NCBI GenBank assembly: GCA_045546735.1
Contig: JAZQDJ010000049.1
Location: 1-21,651 of the forward strand
DNA length: 21,651 bases
Direction: 5' to 3'
Origin: SVFI01 sp045546735
Lineage (GTDB): Bacteria > Bacillota > Clostridia > Lachnospirales > Lachnospiraceae
Made by a program: the position numbers and the translations under genes. The notes below the pieces were generated by a model. It did no database searches, was not told the DNA's origin, and saw only the letters and a list, made by a program, of their open reading frames with translations. This document shows positions 1 to 12,000 of the stretch, one piece after another. Every line of letters begins with the position of its first letter. Position 1 is the first letter of the stretch.

Positions 1-3000
1 TGTAGTAAAGACCGCTTTTTTCTGTCTGGACACCGTACTGGCCGTTATAGAGGAAACGCAGGGTATCTGCATCTGCTTCACCTATGACACTAAGCAGTTC
101 TCCGTACGTTCCGTAAGAGGCTCTCGCCGTTACCTTTCCGACGCTGTCTGTAACCGACGTCGTACTTCCCAGATGGTTGTAATGATAGTAAGAGGTTTTC
201 GTTCCCTCTGTCACACTCGTAAGACCAAGACCGTAGGTATAGGTCGTCGTTTCTGCCCCGGCTGTTACACTCAGCAGCTGACTGTACGTCGCTTCACGGT
301 CTGTGACAAAACTCTCTTCCCATGTGGTTCCGTCCGCCTCGGTGTGCTTTGCGGATATGCGGACATCCTCCGCATCATAGGTGTAGACCGTCTTTTCCCC
401 GTCTGCCGTTTCCACGCTGACAAGGCGGTTGTAGGCATCATAGGAAAGCTCTGCCATGGCACCGTCCACAGGACCGCCGGTCATGTTTCCGTTTGCATCG
501 TAAACTACGGTTTTCCCGTTCCATGTCAAAAGGCGGTTATCTTTCCCGTAGGTGCACTTCATATCGGAGCCGGCTTTTTTCGCAGCAGCTTTTTCCTCTT
601 CGCTTTCGCCACGGTCCTTTATCGATGCGATGTTTCCATGCTCATCATAGGTATAACACAGGTGCGAAATGGTTTTCCCGGCAGAGACATCCTTAATTTC
701 CGTTACTCTGCCCGCATCGTCGTAGGTGCGCATCTCTATGCTTTTGTCCGGACGCGCGGTCTTAATCAGCTGTCCGATGGCATCATAACTGTAGTAGGTT
801 ACTCTGCCGTCTGCATCGGTCATGCTTGTAAGGTTCTGGCATGCATCATAGCTGTATCTGACAATCTCTCCGCCCGGATAGGTTAAACTGATCCGGTTCC
901 CAAGCTCGTCGTATCCATAGGTAATTGTCTTTCCGTTTGCATCCGTTACCTCTGTCACGCGGTTTAGCTTATCATAACTTCTTCTTATCGTTCCTGTTGC
1001 ATCGGTTACTGTCAACAGGTTTCCGGCCGCATCATACCCGTAGGTCGTCTCAAACAGACCTTTCTTCTCACGCAGCAGACGGCCTGCCTTATCGTACTCG
1101 TAGGTTGTGACAACTCCGGACGCATCCGTAAACTGAATCAGCTGTCCTTTTTTATCATACACGTATTTCTGCGTTTTTCCAAGAGCATTCATCTCCGCTG
1201 TGCACCGGTCCATGGCATCGTAGGTATAGACGGTCTTGTTTCCTGCAGCATCGGTCTGTGAAATCATGTTCCCGTACAGGTCGTAGGCTGCATTTGCATT
1301 TCCCTGCGCTGCATCGGTCGTTCCTTTATGGTTTCCTGCTTCGTCATAAACATAGCTTGTCTTTGCTTCTTTTTTCGTTCCGGCTGCCTGCACAATCTGT
1401 GTTACGCGGTCTGCCACATCATAGCTGTAAAGCGTACGGTTTCCGGCCGCATCCGTCATTTGTGCAACCCGGCCGCCTTCATCATAGCTGTATCTGACCA
1501 TCTCTTTTCCGAGGGCATTTGTCTGTCCCAGAAGGTCTCCGTGGGCATTGTATACATACTTTGTGACCTGTCCTTTTCCGTCGGTCATTTCCGTCAGATT
1601 GCCTTCTGCGTCATAGACAAAGCTATTTGTGATTTCTTCCCCGCTTACCTTTGTTTTCATGGCTGTCATGTGATTTAACAGATCATACTCCATGTATGTG
1701 GTATTTCCCATGGCATCGGCCAGGCTTATCACATTTCCTGCCGTATCATAGGTGTAGGTAGTTTCATTCCCGTTTGGATCGGTCTCTGCAATCAGTCTTC
1801 CCGCTTTGTCGTATGTACTTTTGCTTTCGTTTCCGAGGGAATCTTTCTGTTTTGTTATATTTCCGAGCGCATCAAGCTCATACTCTGTCACATTGCCGAG
1901 CTGGTCCGTTTGCGAAACAAGCTGATAGGAAGAATTATACTCATATAGCATGGTTCCGCCGTCAGGTAAAACTTCTTTTTTAATCTTACCGTTCCACAGA
2001 AGGTCGTAGTTCCAGACTTTTTCCCCTACTTCCAGTTTTGTGACATTTCCTCTGACATCACAGGTATAGGTTGTCAAAAGTCCGTTTGGTGCCATGCGGC
2101 TTGACAGATTTCCTGCTTCATCATAGGTGCAGGTTTCTTTCGTTCCGTCCGGATACTGTGTGCAAATCAGGTTGTCTTCTTCGTCATAGCTATAGATGGT
2201 TTCCCTTCCAAGGGCATCCGTTTCCGCGATAAGTCTTCCGGCCGTATCGTAACGGAATGTTTTTTCGCGTTTTACTCCGTCCGAAGTCACTTCGGTCTGT
2301 GCTGTCATTAAATAGATGTTGTTGTACGTATATGTGATTTCTTTTCCATCCGGTTCTGTCTTACAAAGCAGATTTCCGACCGCATCATACTCCCATGTGG
2401 TCTTGTTTCCGAGGGCATCGGTGGAGGAAGCTACATTGCCATAGGCATCATAAGTAAGCGTCGTAATTCCTCCGCGCGCATCTTCTGTCTTTATAAGCCG
2501 TCCTGCCTGATAGGTGTACTTTGTCGTTCCCAAACCTTCCTGTGTGACAGAAGTCACAAGTCCGTTGGTATCGTAGGTGGTTTCCTGCAGCGCTCCGATT
2601 GGGTTTGTATACGCCACGGGCTGTCGTTTATCGTTGTAGGTATAGCTGCTTTTTTTGCCGTCATGCGACATAATCTGTATCACATTGCCGTCTTCATCGT
2701 AAGTATGAGTGATGGTATAACCCTCCGGATCGGTCATGCTGAGCATATTTCCGTCATCATCATACGTATAGGTTGTCTTCTTCTTATCCGCATCTGTCAC
2801 ACTTGTCAGCTGATGATGATTATTGTAGGTATATGTTCGAATCTGTCCTTTTCCGTCTTTTTCGGATATGATATCTCCTTTTTCATCACACACTACCTCT
2901 ATCGCATTGCCGAGATGGTCATGCACTATGACAATTCCCTGTTTGTCCGAAGCAGACGGATATTCAAATACGGTCGGCTTTCCGCGTTCCGGCTCCGTCT

Positions 3001-6000
3001 GTGTGATAACTCTTCCGTAAGGATCGTATGTGTTTTCCACCTCTGCAACTTCTGCTGTATTTGTCACTTTCGTCATATGATGATTTTCATTATACTCAAA
3101 GACAGTTGCATATCCGTTGGCATCTACGTATTGTTTCAGGTTTCCTTTATTGTCATACTCAAACCGGACCTTTCTTCCGTGGTTATCCCATGCCTCTCCT
3201 AAAAAGCCGGCTTTTGTATAGCGCAGATATAATGCTTCGTTGGAGATGTCTTCTTTTATAATCTGTGTGTTTTTATCCCAGGAAACCGTGACATGTCTGC
3301 CCTCCGGACCGGTAAAGCCGGTCATAAATCCATGCACATCAAACGTCATTTTCGAGCCGTCAGAACCAATCAGTAAAAAGCCATCTTTTACTTTTTCAAT
3401 ATGACGACCTGTCATTCCTTCCGAAATCGGACTGTAAATCATGTTGTTATTTTCCGATTTTTCACAAATAAATTTTTCTTCTATACTTGATCCGTTGCGC
3501 AAAACCAGCCACGAGCCGTTGTCGATGAGATATTGTTCGTAACTGTTTGTAAATCCGTAACCGTTTTCCCCGTTTCTGTCTGCCAAAAGAGAATGGTAAT
3601 TTAAATCCAAAGAAAGCGTATCTGCTCCCGTTACTGACAGGGCATGTATATCTTTGGTAAATCCTCCGTTTGACATATCTACCGGATCTCCGTATTCTTC
3701 ATTTTCTGTCGCAAGTCCTCCCTGTCCTTTGTATGGATTACGTATATACCGGTTGAACGGATGTACATGCGACGGTCTTGTACCGTATGTAAGGCTGACT
3801 CCCAGATTTTTTCCTTCCAAGACCTTTTTTATGATTTGCGTCACAATATAACATTCCCGTTCCGGGTCCCCATCAAACCCCATATTGCATTTATACACAA
3901 TCTGTATGGATTGTCCCGGATAAAGTGCCGCTGTTTCGATATATTCGCTGTTTTTAATCAAAACAGGAAAGCTTTCGTAGCTTTGAGATGTTGCTGCGCT
4001 TTCTGACGAATCCGTTCCATGTGCATACTCAACATCATAGTCCAGGCCGCGGATAAGCATTACATCTCTTTCCTCAGGGGTAATGTCTGTATCTGTTTCT
4101 TCGCGGTACTCATTTGGGTCATAGGTATAAGTATTTCCCTTAATGCCACTTTTACGCATTTTCTTTGTTGTGCCGGATACAACCGGGGTTATCGTTCCGC
4201 TCGCATCCTCTGTTCTTTCGGATATATATACCGTATCTCCAAATGTAATGTTAAAAGCATCTTCGTCTCCCGAAGACGAGGAACCGGTATCTCCCGGATT
4301 CGAGTTGGAATCTCCTAAAGTTCCTCCGCTGCCACTGCCACTGCCACCGTTACCGTCACCGCCTTCCTCTTTGCCTTCATTTTCATAGGAAACTACTGTT
4401 TCACTCATCTTAAAGTCAACATTGTAAAACGGCTTCGATGATTTGTTACTGATGGTGCAATATACATAATATGCCCCTGTTGCATATTGGGTACTCTCCG
4501 GTGCAAGATGTATATTTAATCCTGCTCCTGCACTTACGTGGATACTGTCCTGTGCCTCAACCACAGAATACATATCCAGACCAAAAGGCATAAGGCATCC
4601 GCTAAGTTCTGCTGAAATAGAATAGGTTCCTTTTTCATCCCCTCTCAATACCCAGCTTGTATTTTGGCTTTCTCCGGCGGCAAGTGTTCCGAAGTCATAT
4701 TGCAGATGCTGCTGTTTATCCATTGTTGCCAGGCTTAATCCTTTAGGTAAATTTAATTTTGCCGTAGTACTTCCGACGGAATAATCTCCGGATGCTCCGT
4801 TGGCAACATACAACTCTGCGCAGTACATATCTTTCAGCCACGATAAATCGCCGTTAAGTGTCAACACTTTTGCAAATGGCACTATTTCTGTCCCGGTATC
4901 AACAATATCCAGATCCATCTTCGGAAGTCTCGGACCGTTTCCGTGATCTGTCGTATCCTGCGCCGGTCCTTTGCTTCCGCTGTTATGATTTGCTTTTGAC
5001 GGAATTCCTTCCCCGCGATAGGTACGTGGTACACTCACTTTGCTAAAGCATACGTCAACCTCAAAAACATAATAATGGTAATTTTCCGGATCACTGATAT
5101 CCACACCCAGCTCCAGCATCTCATGAAGCTCCAGCCTTCGACAATTCAGCTGCCCAAGGAGCAGACTGCCTGTGTTTAGTACAATGACTTCCTTCTGCGC
5201 TTCGCCTTCTACGATATCAACCACAGTTTCTTCCGGTAAATATCCGGTTGCATAAACAGAAACCATATATGTTCCGCCGGCTCCGACAAAGGAAGCTGTT
5301 CCTGAAGCGCCCGTACGCAAATCGCTTACATCCTCTGTCTCCATGTTTTTCATGCTGATATAAGCACCGGAAAGCAGTTTTCCGTCATCGCTTTTTACAA
5401 CAAACGTTGTACTTCCGTTATTTTCTCTCTTATGTACCGATACACAGCGTGTGGTCTGCGCCATATTTCCGGCCCCGTCATATACGGTCAGTTTCAGAAT
5501 ATATTCGCCCTGTTCTGTATAAAAATGTTTTACCTTTGCACCGCTTCCGTATGTTCCGTCACCGAAATCCCACACATAGGACTCGATGCGCACATTATCG
5601 TATGAAAGCGTTCCGTCAAATGTAATTTCATTTCCGTATAAAACATCATAATGATCCTGAAGTACAATAACCGGGTTTTCCTTGTCAATGGTATTGGCAT
5701 AACTGTAGCGCTCTTTACTGCTGCTGCGATTTTCAAGCTTATCTACAGCTTCCACACGGTAATAGTACAGGGAATCCGGTTCAACATTTCTGTCTTCATA
5801 CGACGTTGTCTGTGTCGTAAATATCAACTGCTCTTCCTGCGTGTTATATCTTCTGCGATATATTTCATAATACGCAAAATCACTCTCTTTATTTTCTGTC
5901 CACTGAAGCGACACATAAAAACTTTCGCTTGTCGCCGTCAATTCCGGTTGCTGCGGAGCTGTTAAATCAAACATAAGTGTTCTTTCTTCGTAATCGCTCA

Positions 6001-9000
6001 TATTTCCGGACATATCTGAAGAAGTAAAGCGGAACTCATAAGCAGTATCCTCTTTCACATCAATCTCTTCCAGTGAAAACTCTGCATAGCACATCCTGTC
6101 GTCTTTTTCCGCCGCTTCCGCAGAAATATAAGAATTATTACTACCCTTTTCCCGGTACTGCATTCGTATATTTTTCATTTCGGAATTATCAATTGCCAGT
6201 GCCGAAAGAATCGTCTTTTTACTGATGATTGCATTGTCAGATACGGATATTCCTGTGATCTGAGGGGCTTCCCCGTCGGGTCTGCACATAGCTTCTATCT
6301 GCACGGATGGTTCTCCTACATTCCCGGCTTTATCCACAGCGACGATGTAATAGGTATAGCTTCTGCCGCTTTTTACTTTTACATCCGTATACCTGTCACT
6401 GTAGCATTCTTTTTTATGCACACGGAATAAACCGTCCTCCTGCGCACGGTATATCATATAGTAATCCGCATTTTCCGCTCTCTTCCATTCCAGTTCCACG
6501 CATCCGTCTTCTCCGGTCGCCTGAAACTCTGTCACAGCACCCGGCACCGTATGATCAATCTGATACGTTCCGATTACGTGTCCTTGATTTCCTGCTTTAT
6601 CATATACTTCGAATTTTACATAAATTTCCCCTTCCGGAAGGTTCCGGATATCCCAATTATAATGAAATTCTTTGAAACTTACATTTCCTTCTACTTCTTT
6701 CTCTGATAAAACCGTATAGTTTTCTTTATCCGTAGACCACGAAAAAACTGCCTTTTGCAGACTGCTGTTGTCTTTCGCCTTTATTTTAAGAAACATGTTG
6801 TTTCCGTACGTCGTCTCTGCCGGACCCGCCGATTGGATGTATGGAGCTGTCGTATCTCCATATGTTGTGAGCGTAATCTCATCCGATTCCTCTCCCCTGT
6901 TTCCGGCTTTATCATAAGCAACTACACGGAAGGTATACTCACTTTCCGGCGCAAGATTGGATTCCATATACGATAACCTATCGTCGATTTTAGCTACTTG
7001 CGAAAATACATCGCCGCTTTTTTTCTCGACAGAAAAGTAGGCAAAATCCTGCTCCGGTACATCTTTCCAGTTTATCTGCACTGCGGTATCTGTGGAAATG
7101 CAATCGCTAAGCTGTACTTTCTGTATCCGGGTATTATCTATCGTATAATATCGTTTAAACTCATCCGAAACATTCCCTGCTGTGTCAATCACCTGTACAT
7201 ACAGCGTATAGCCTCCGTCATCATGTTTTGTCGTATCAATAGTAATTTTTTCCGCCAGCTGACGCTTTTCCACCTGCTTATTTACCACTAATTGCTTTTC
7301 CGCCTGACGATCTTTTTGTAAATAGATTTTTATTTGTCTGACTATGCAATTATCTGCTGCTGTTATCAGGAATGTCTGCTCTCCGCGTATTAAAGGATTT
7401 TCCGGCGAAATACTGACAATATACGGCGCTATCGTATCATCTCCCGGAGTTCCCGATTCCTCCTGTGTTTTTTCTCCTGTTTGTAAAAAGGTATCATATG
7501 CACTGACACAATAGGTATACTCTTTCCCCTGTGTTACATCATAATCCAGATAGGAAAGTTTCTTCTTTCCATTGATTTTCGATATCTGTTCCCATTGATT
7601 TTTGTCATTTTTACGGTATACAATGTATCCTTCACAGTCACTGCTTGCACTTTCCTCCCATGTGACACGCAAATTTCCGCCTTCATTTGTCACTTCTAGC
7701 TCTTTCGGTGCCAAAGGACCCGTCCTGTCTGTGTAGTATGTCACATATTTTTCGGTTTTATTTCCATCTTCATCTGTTACCGTTACACAAAGTTCCAGTT
7801 CGAAGTCTTCTTTTAAACTGCTGATATCCCACGTACAGTCTGCTCCCAGAATTCCCGTTGTATATTTCTTTTGAGGCAGTGCAGCCGGTGTAATTGTTTG
7901 CACTTCTTCGCTTCCTTTTCGGTTCCATTGTATAGTAACCGTATTTCCTATGCTGTTACCAAAATCCTTGAAGCGGACAGACAGATTTACTTGCTCACCT
8001 CCGATACTGCTGTTATCCGACGGGGTGACAGACAATACTTCCGGCATAAATCCGGCAGCATCCAGCAGAGCGCTTGGCTCTGAACGATTTCCGGCTGCAT
8101 CCGTTGCCACGATGGCATATTGGTAAATTGTCATCGCTTTTACAGTACTGTCTTTATATTTTGTTTCTTTTACATTTTCCGCGATAACTTCTCCGTCCCG
8201 ATATATATCGTATCCGGCAATCATTCCGTTATCGACAGCTTTATTCCATACCAGATTTACGGCACTTCCGGTCACTCTGTCTATGGAAAGACCGGTCACA
8301 CTTTCAGGTGCATGAGTATCTTCCTGTGTAGTCACCTGTATCGGTGCTGACTTTACTCCGATATTTTTGTGATAGTCATATGCACAAATTTCGTATGTAT
8401 ATGTATGTGCAGGTAACAGATTCTCATCTGTATAATATAAATTTTCCGTAATTGCGACTTTCACACCGTCACGGTAAATATAATAGCCACATACCCCCAT
8501 TTCGTCCTGTGCACTGTTATAAGAAATCGAGATTTCTCCTTCACCGATTTTAGTCGCAACAACACCTGTTACCGCCGTCGGCGGTATTTCATCGACAACT
8601 TCTTCGATCACTTCATTTGCAATCGCATAAATATCCGTGTTAAATATATATCCCGTTTCACGGAGTTTTTTTAACACGACAGTCCCCAGATGAATGTTGT
8701 CTGTATTTTTAAATGTTATATTTTGCACATAATTTTTGCCGTTTTCATCTTTTTTTCTTCCGAGAATCAGCTTATGACCGTCTCCTGTCTGTAAATAGGC
8801 ACTCTCGGACTGCATCATGTCTCCCCGGATTTCCCATTCTCCATCCGTCAGAGCTTCCGTACTTTTATGTTGTGAATACCATAAAAGATTCCCGGCAACA
8901 ATCACTTTGTCCGTCGGCCGGTTCATTATAAGTTGTCCGTTGCTGCCAACCGTCATATCGCCGGATACGGAAAGTTGTCCTCCGCTCACCTCGCATCTTG

Positions 9001-12000
9001 CGTCAAGTACCATATCTTTGGTGTATACACAATTTCCGTTCATATCCAAAGACGATTCGACCTTTAATTTCCCACCGACTTCCAAATCCTTTTTCAGCAC
9101 ATTTTGAGATGTTATATTCAGATTTCCGCCGAAATATCCGTCCGTAAGAAGGCTTGTCTCCTTTACGCAAATATAGCCGGCTCCGCTCATCTTTTCTGTC
9201 TTATCTGTGACGACACCTGTCACGGTAATGTTACTTTCAAGACAAATTCCTTCCGAAGAGAAATTGCTGAAAATCACGTTTTTCATTTCGGAAGTACCTG
9301 ATATCTTAATTGTCTGAAGTTTTTTTCCGTTAAAAATAAGACTATGCTCCCCGGCTGTATCAAAACCAAAATAGGATTGTGACGTAAAATTGCCGCCGAC
9401 GGACAACTCCCCTGCCAGTAAGTTTGTTCTTGTCTGTGCAGCTGTATCAATAACCATGTCATTATCAATTGATACACTTCCGGTTTCTTCCTCCATGAAA
9501 AGACTTCCGGTTCCTCTGGCAGTACTCCCGTCTTCCATCCGATACTGCAGGTAATAGTTTCCTTTTACATGCAATGTTCCGCTTCCCACGTCAAGAACAC
9601 CACCAATCTGTGTCAGATTGCCGGTGACAGTTAATGTATATCCGTTTAATTCCATAACACCGTCAAGCAAAGTCAAATCGCCTTCTATGACGGTATCCTT
9701 CTGCAAACAATAGCCTGTGATTCCTTCTATTCCCTCATATCGGAATCTGCATCCGTTTGTTATCACATTCTCAACATTCAACGGATTTTTGGAAAGAACG
9801 CCTTCTTCACTTTTATTTGTAAGTTCCAGCGTTGCTATCTGCTGAGAACTGCCGGCTGTCATAATTTGTAAACTATCTCCTGAAAGAAGAATACGATGGT
9901 TCTCTTGAGCCTCAAACCCTTCTTTCAGTTCCAAATTACCTTTTACCTCCAGCACTCCGTTTGTCAGCCGTTCATCCGCACCCTTCTGGTTATGGACAAA
10001 ATTACCTCCTACAATAACGGTATCACTTTCGTGTTGCATGTAAAGACCGCCGTCTCCGTAAAACAAGGAATACGTAATCTTCATATCTTTTCCGACATTA
10101 AGCGTTGTCTCATTTATTACGACTTTTCCCGTGGTTGTCATATTGCCGGAAACCGTCAAATCATTATCCAGTTCCAAACGATGACTGCTACAAACCAAAT
10201 CCCCTTCCCAAATCATAGGGGCCGTTACCGTATATTTCCCCTGCAATACAACATTGCCTTTGTAACGGATAATTCCTTCGCCCCTATTTTCAAATGTAAC
10301 GTTTTCTCCTATTCCGAGATCACCCGTCACATTGCAGGAATCTCCTCCTGTCACTTTTCCCCTCACAGATGTTACACTTGAAAAAGCCACTCCTTCTTCG
10401 GATGTGTTCTTTAGCGTAAGATTTGCAAAACCATTTCCGTTAATTGCTGTTTTTTGAAATGTAATTGTCTGCGCATCTTCTCCCGATAATATAACCTCAT
10501 GTTCCTCTGTTGCATAGAAATTACTTTCCGTTTTTCCTTTATAAACGAAAAAATCTCCTTTTACTTCAAGATCCCCGTCCGTTAATTTCCCTTGATGTTC
10601 TGCGTCGCTGCGCGTTATAAAATCGCCGTAAACCACTACCCGGTCTTTCGGATTCTGCATTTGAAGAACTCCTACAGAATAATTCTCTTCCTCTGTCTCC
10701 ATTCTGTAACTTCCGTTTATAATCAGCATTCCACCTGAAAGATTGAGCGTTCCTCCTTTCTGAATCAGATCTCCTTCCATTATCAGCTTGTGCCCGTTCA
10801 GTTCCAAAACGCCGTCAAGCAATACAAAATCTGTATCAATCGTAGTATCTTCCGTCAATGTCCATCCTTCGCTGCCTGTTTCATCCGGATAAGTGAGAGT
10901 ACAACCGTTTTTAACAAAATGCTCTTTTAAAAAACGCCTCTTTGCATACACTCCCTCTTCCCCTGTATTTTGAAGTTCCAGCCCGGCAAACTTCATTCCC
11001 TGTGCCATATCTATGGTTTGTTTCGTTTCGCCGCACAGAATAACTTTGTTGCTTCCGCCGGCCACAAAACCTCTTTTTGCCGTAAAATCGCCCCGGACTA
11101 ATATGGTTCCGCCGCACAGGTATTTGGCTGTACTTCCTGCGGTATCGCAAACAAAATTTCCGCTGACAGATAAAATTTCCTCCTCCTGGTCCATATACAA
11201 GCCATAGGAATTCGTACTGTAGTTCATGACAAAATCACCATATACGGATAACTTTGCATAGTTTAACCGCACTCTTCCTCCTGCCACAAAATTTCCGGAT
11301 ACTGAAATATCGCTTTGCGCTGTAACAGCGACCTTCTCGCTCATCATATTTCCGCTGATGGTAAGAGGCTGCTCAAATGTTTTTTCCTGTCTTACACATA
11401 TATCACCCCGGTAGATACCGTTTTCAAAGGTCGTCTTCCCTGTAATTCCAAGATATCCGATTTTTTCCGTGCAAGGTGCATAGTCGCTGACAAAGCCGGT
11501 TACTATCGGACTTCCTTCCAATACATAATTTTCACTTTCCTCTTTTTCCATGAATACCACATTGGCTATTCTGGATTGTGAAGATGAAGATGTCGCAAAA
11601 CTTATCGTCTGGCTCTCCTCTCCGCACAATACAACGGTATGATTTTGTGTTGAAAGAAAATTCGTTTTCGTCTCTGTTGCAATCTGCATGAAATCTCCAT
11701 ACACTTTAAGTGTACCGTCCGTTAATTTCCCCGAATGGTTCACAGCAGAATCCATTGTAAAATTACCACTGACACTTACGCAATCCTCTCCCTTTGTCAT
11801 GCATAATATTCCGTCACTTGCCTGTTGTTCCGTCTCTCCCTGTATGCTGTAACTTCCATATATCTGAAATGTTCCGCCGTTAGGTATAACCGTTCCGCCG
11901 CTTTGAATAACATCTTCCAATACTGTCAGCTTGTATCCGTTCAAATCAAGTGTTCCGCCGGTGATTTTCATGCTGTATAAATATTCATCCTGCTCCAGCG

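Noticed and set aside
173..886. A 237-codon plus-strand frame, and a 179-codon one at 2663-3202
   Set aside because: Both are antisense and in codon register with the YD-repeat coding strand, where repeated codons keep the opposite frame open. The products have no recognisable domains and no suitable context.
1..3169. YD repeats as a CRISPR or satellite array
   Set aside because: The repeats are diverged at DNA level, in frame and ~63 bases in period, i.e. protein repeats. No CRISPR-type identical repeats, IS ends or transposase genes were seen in the window.
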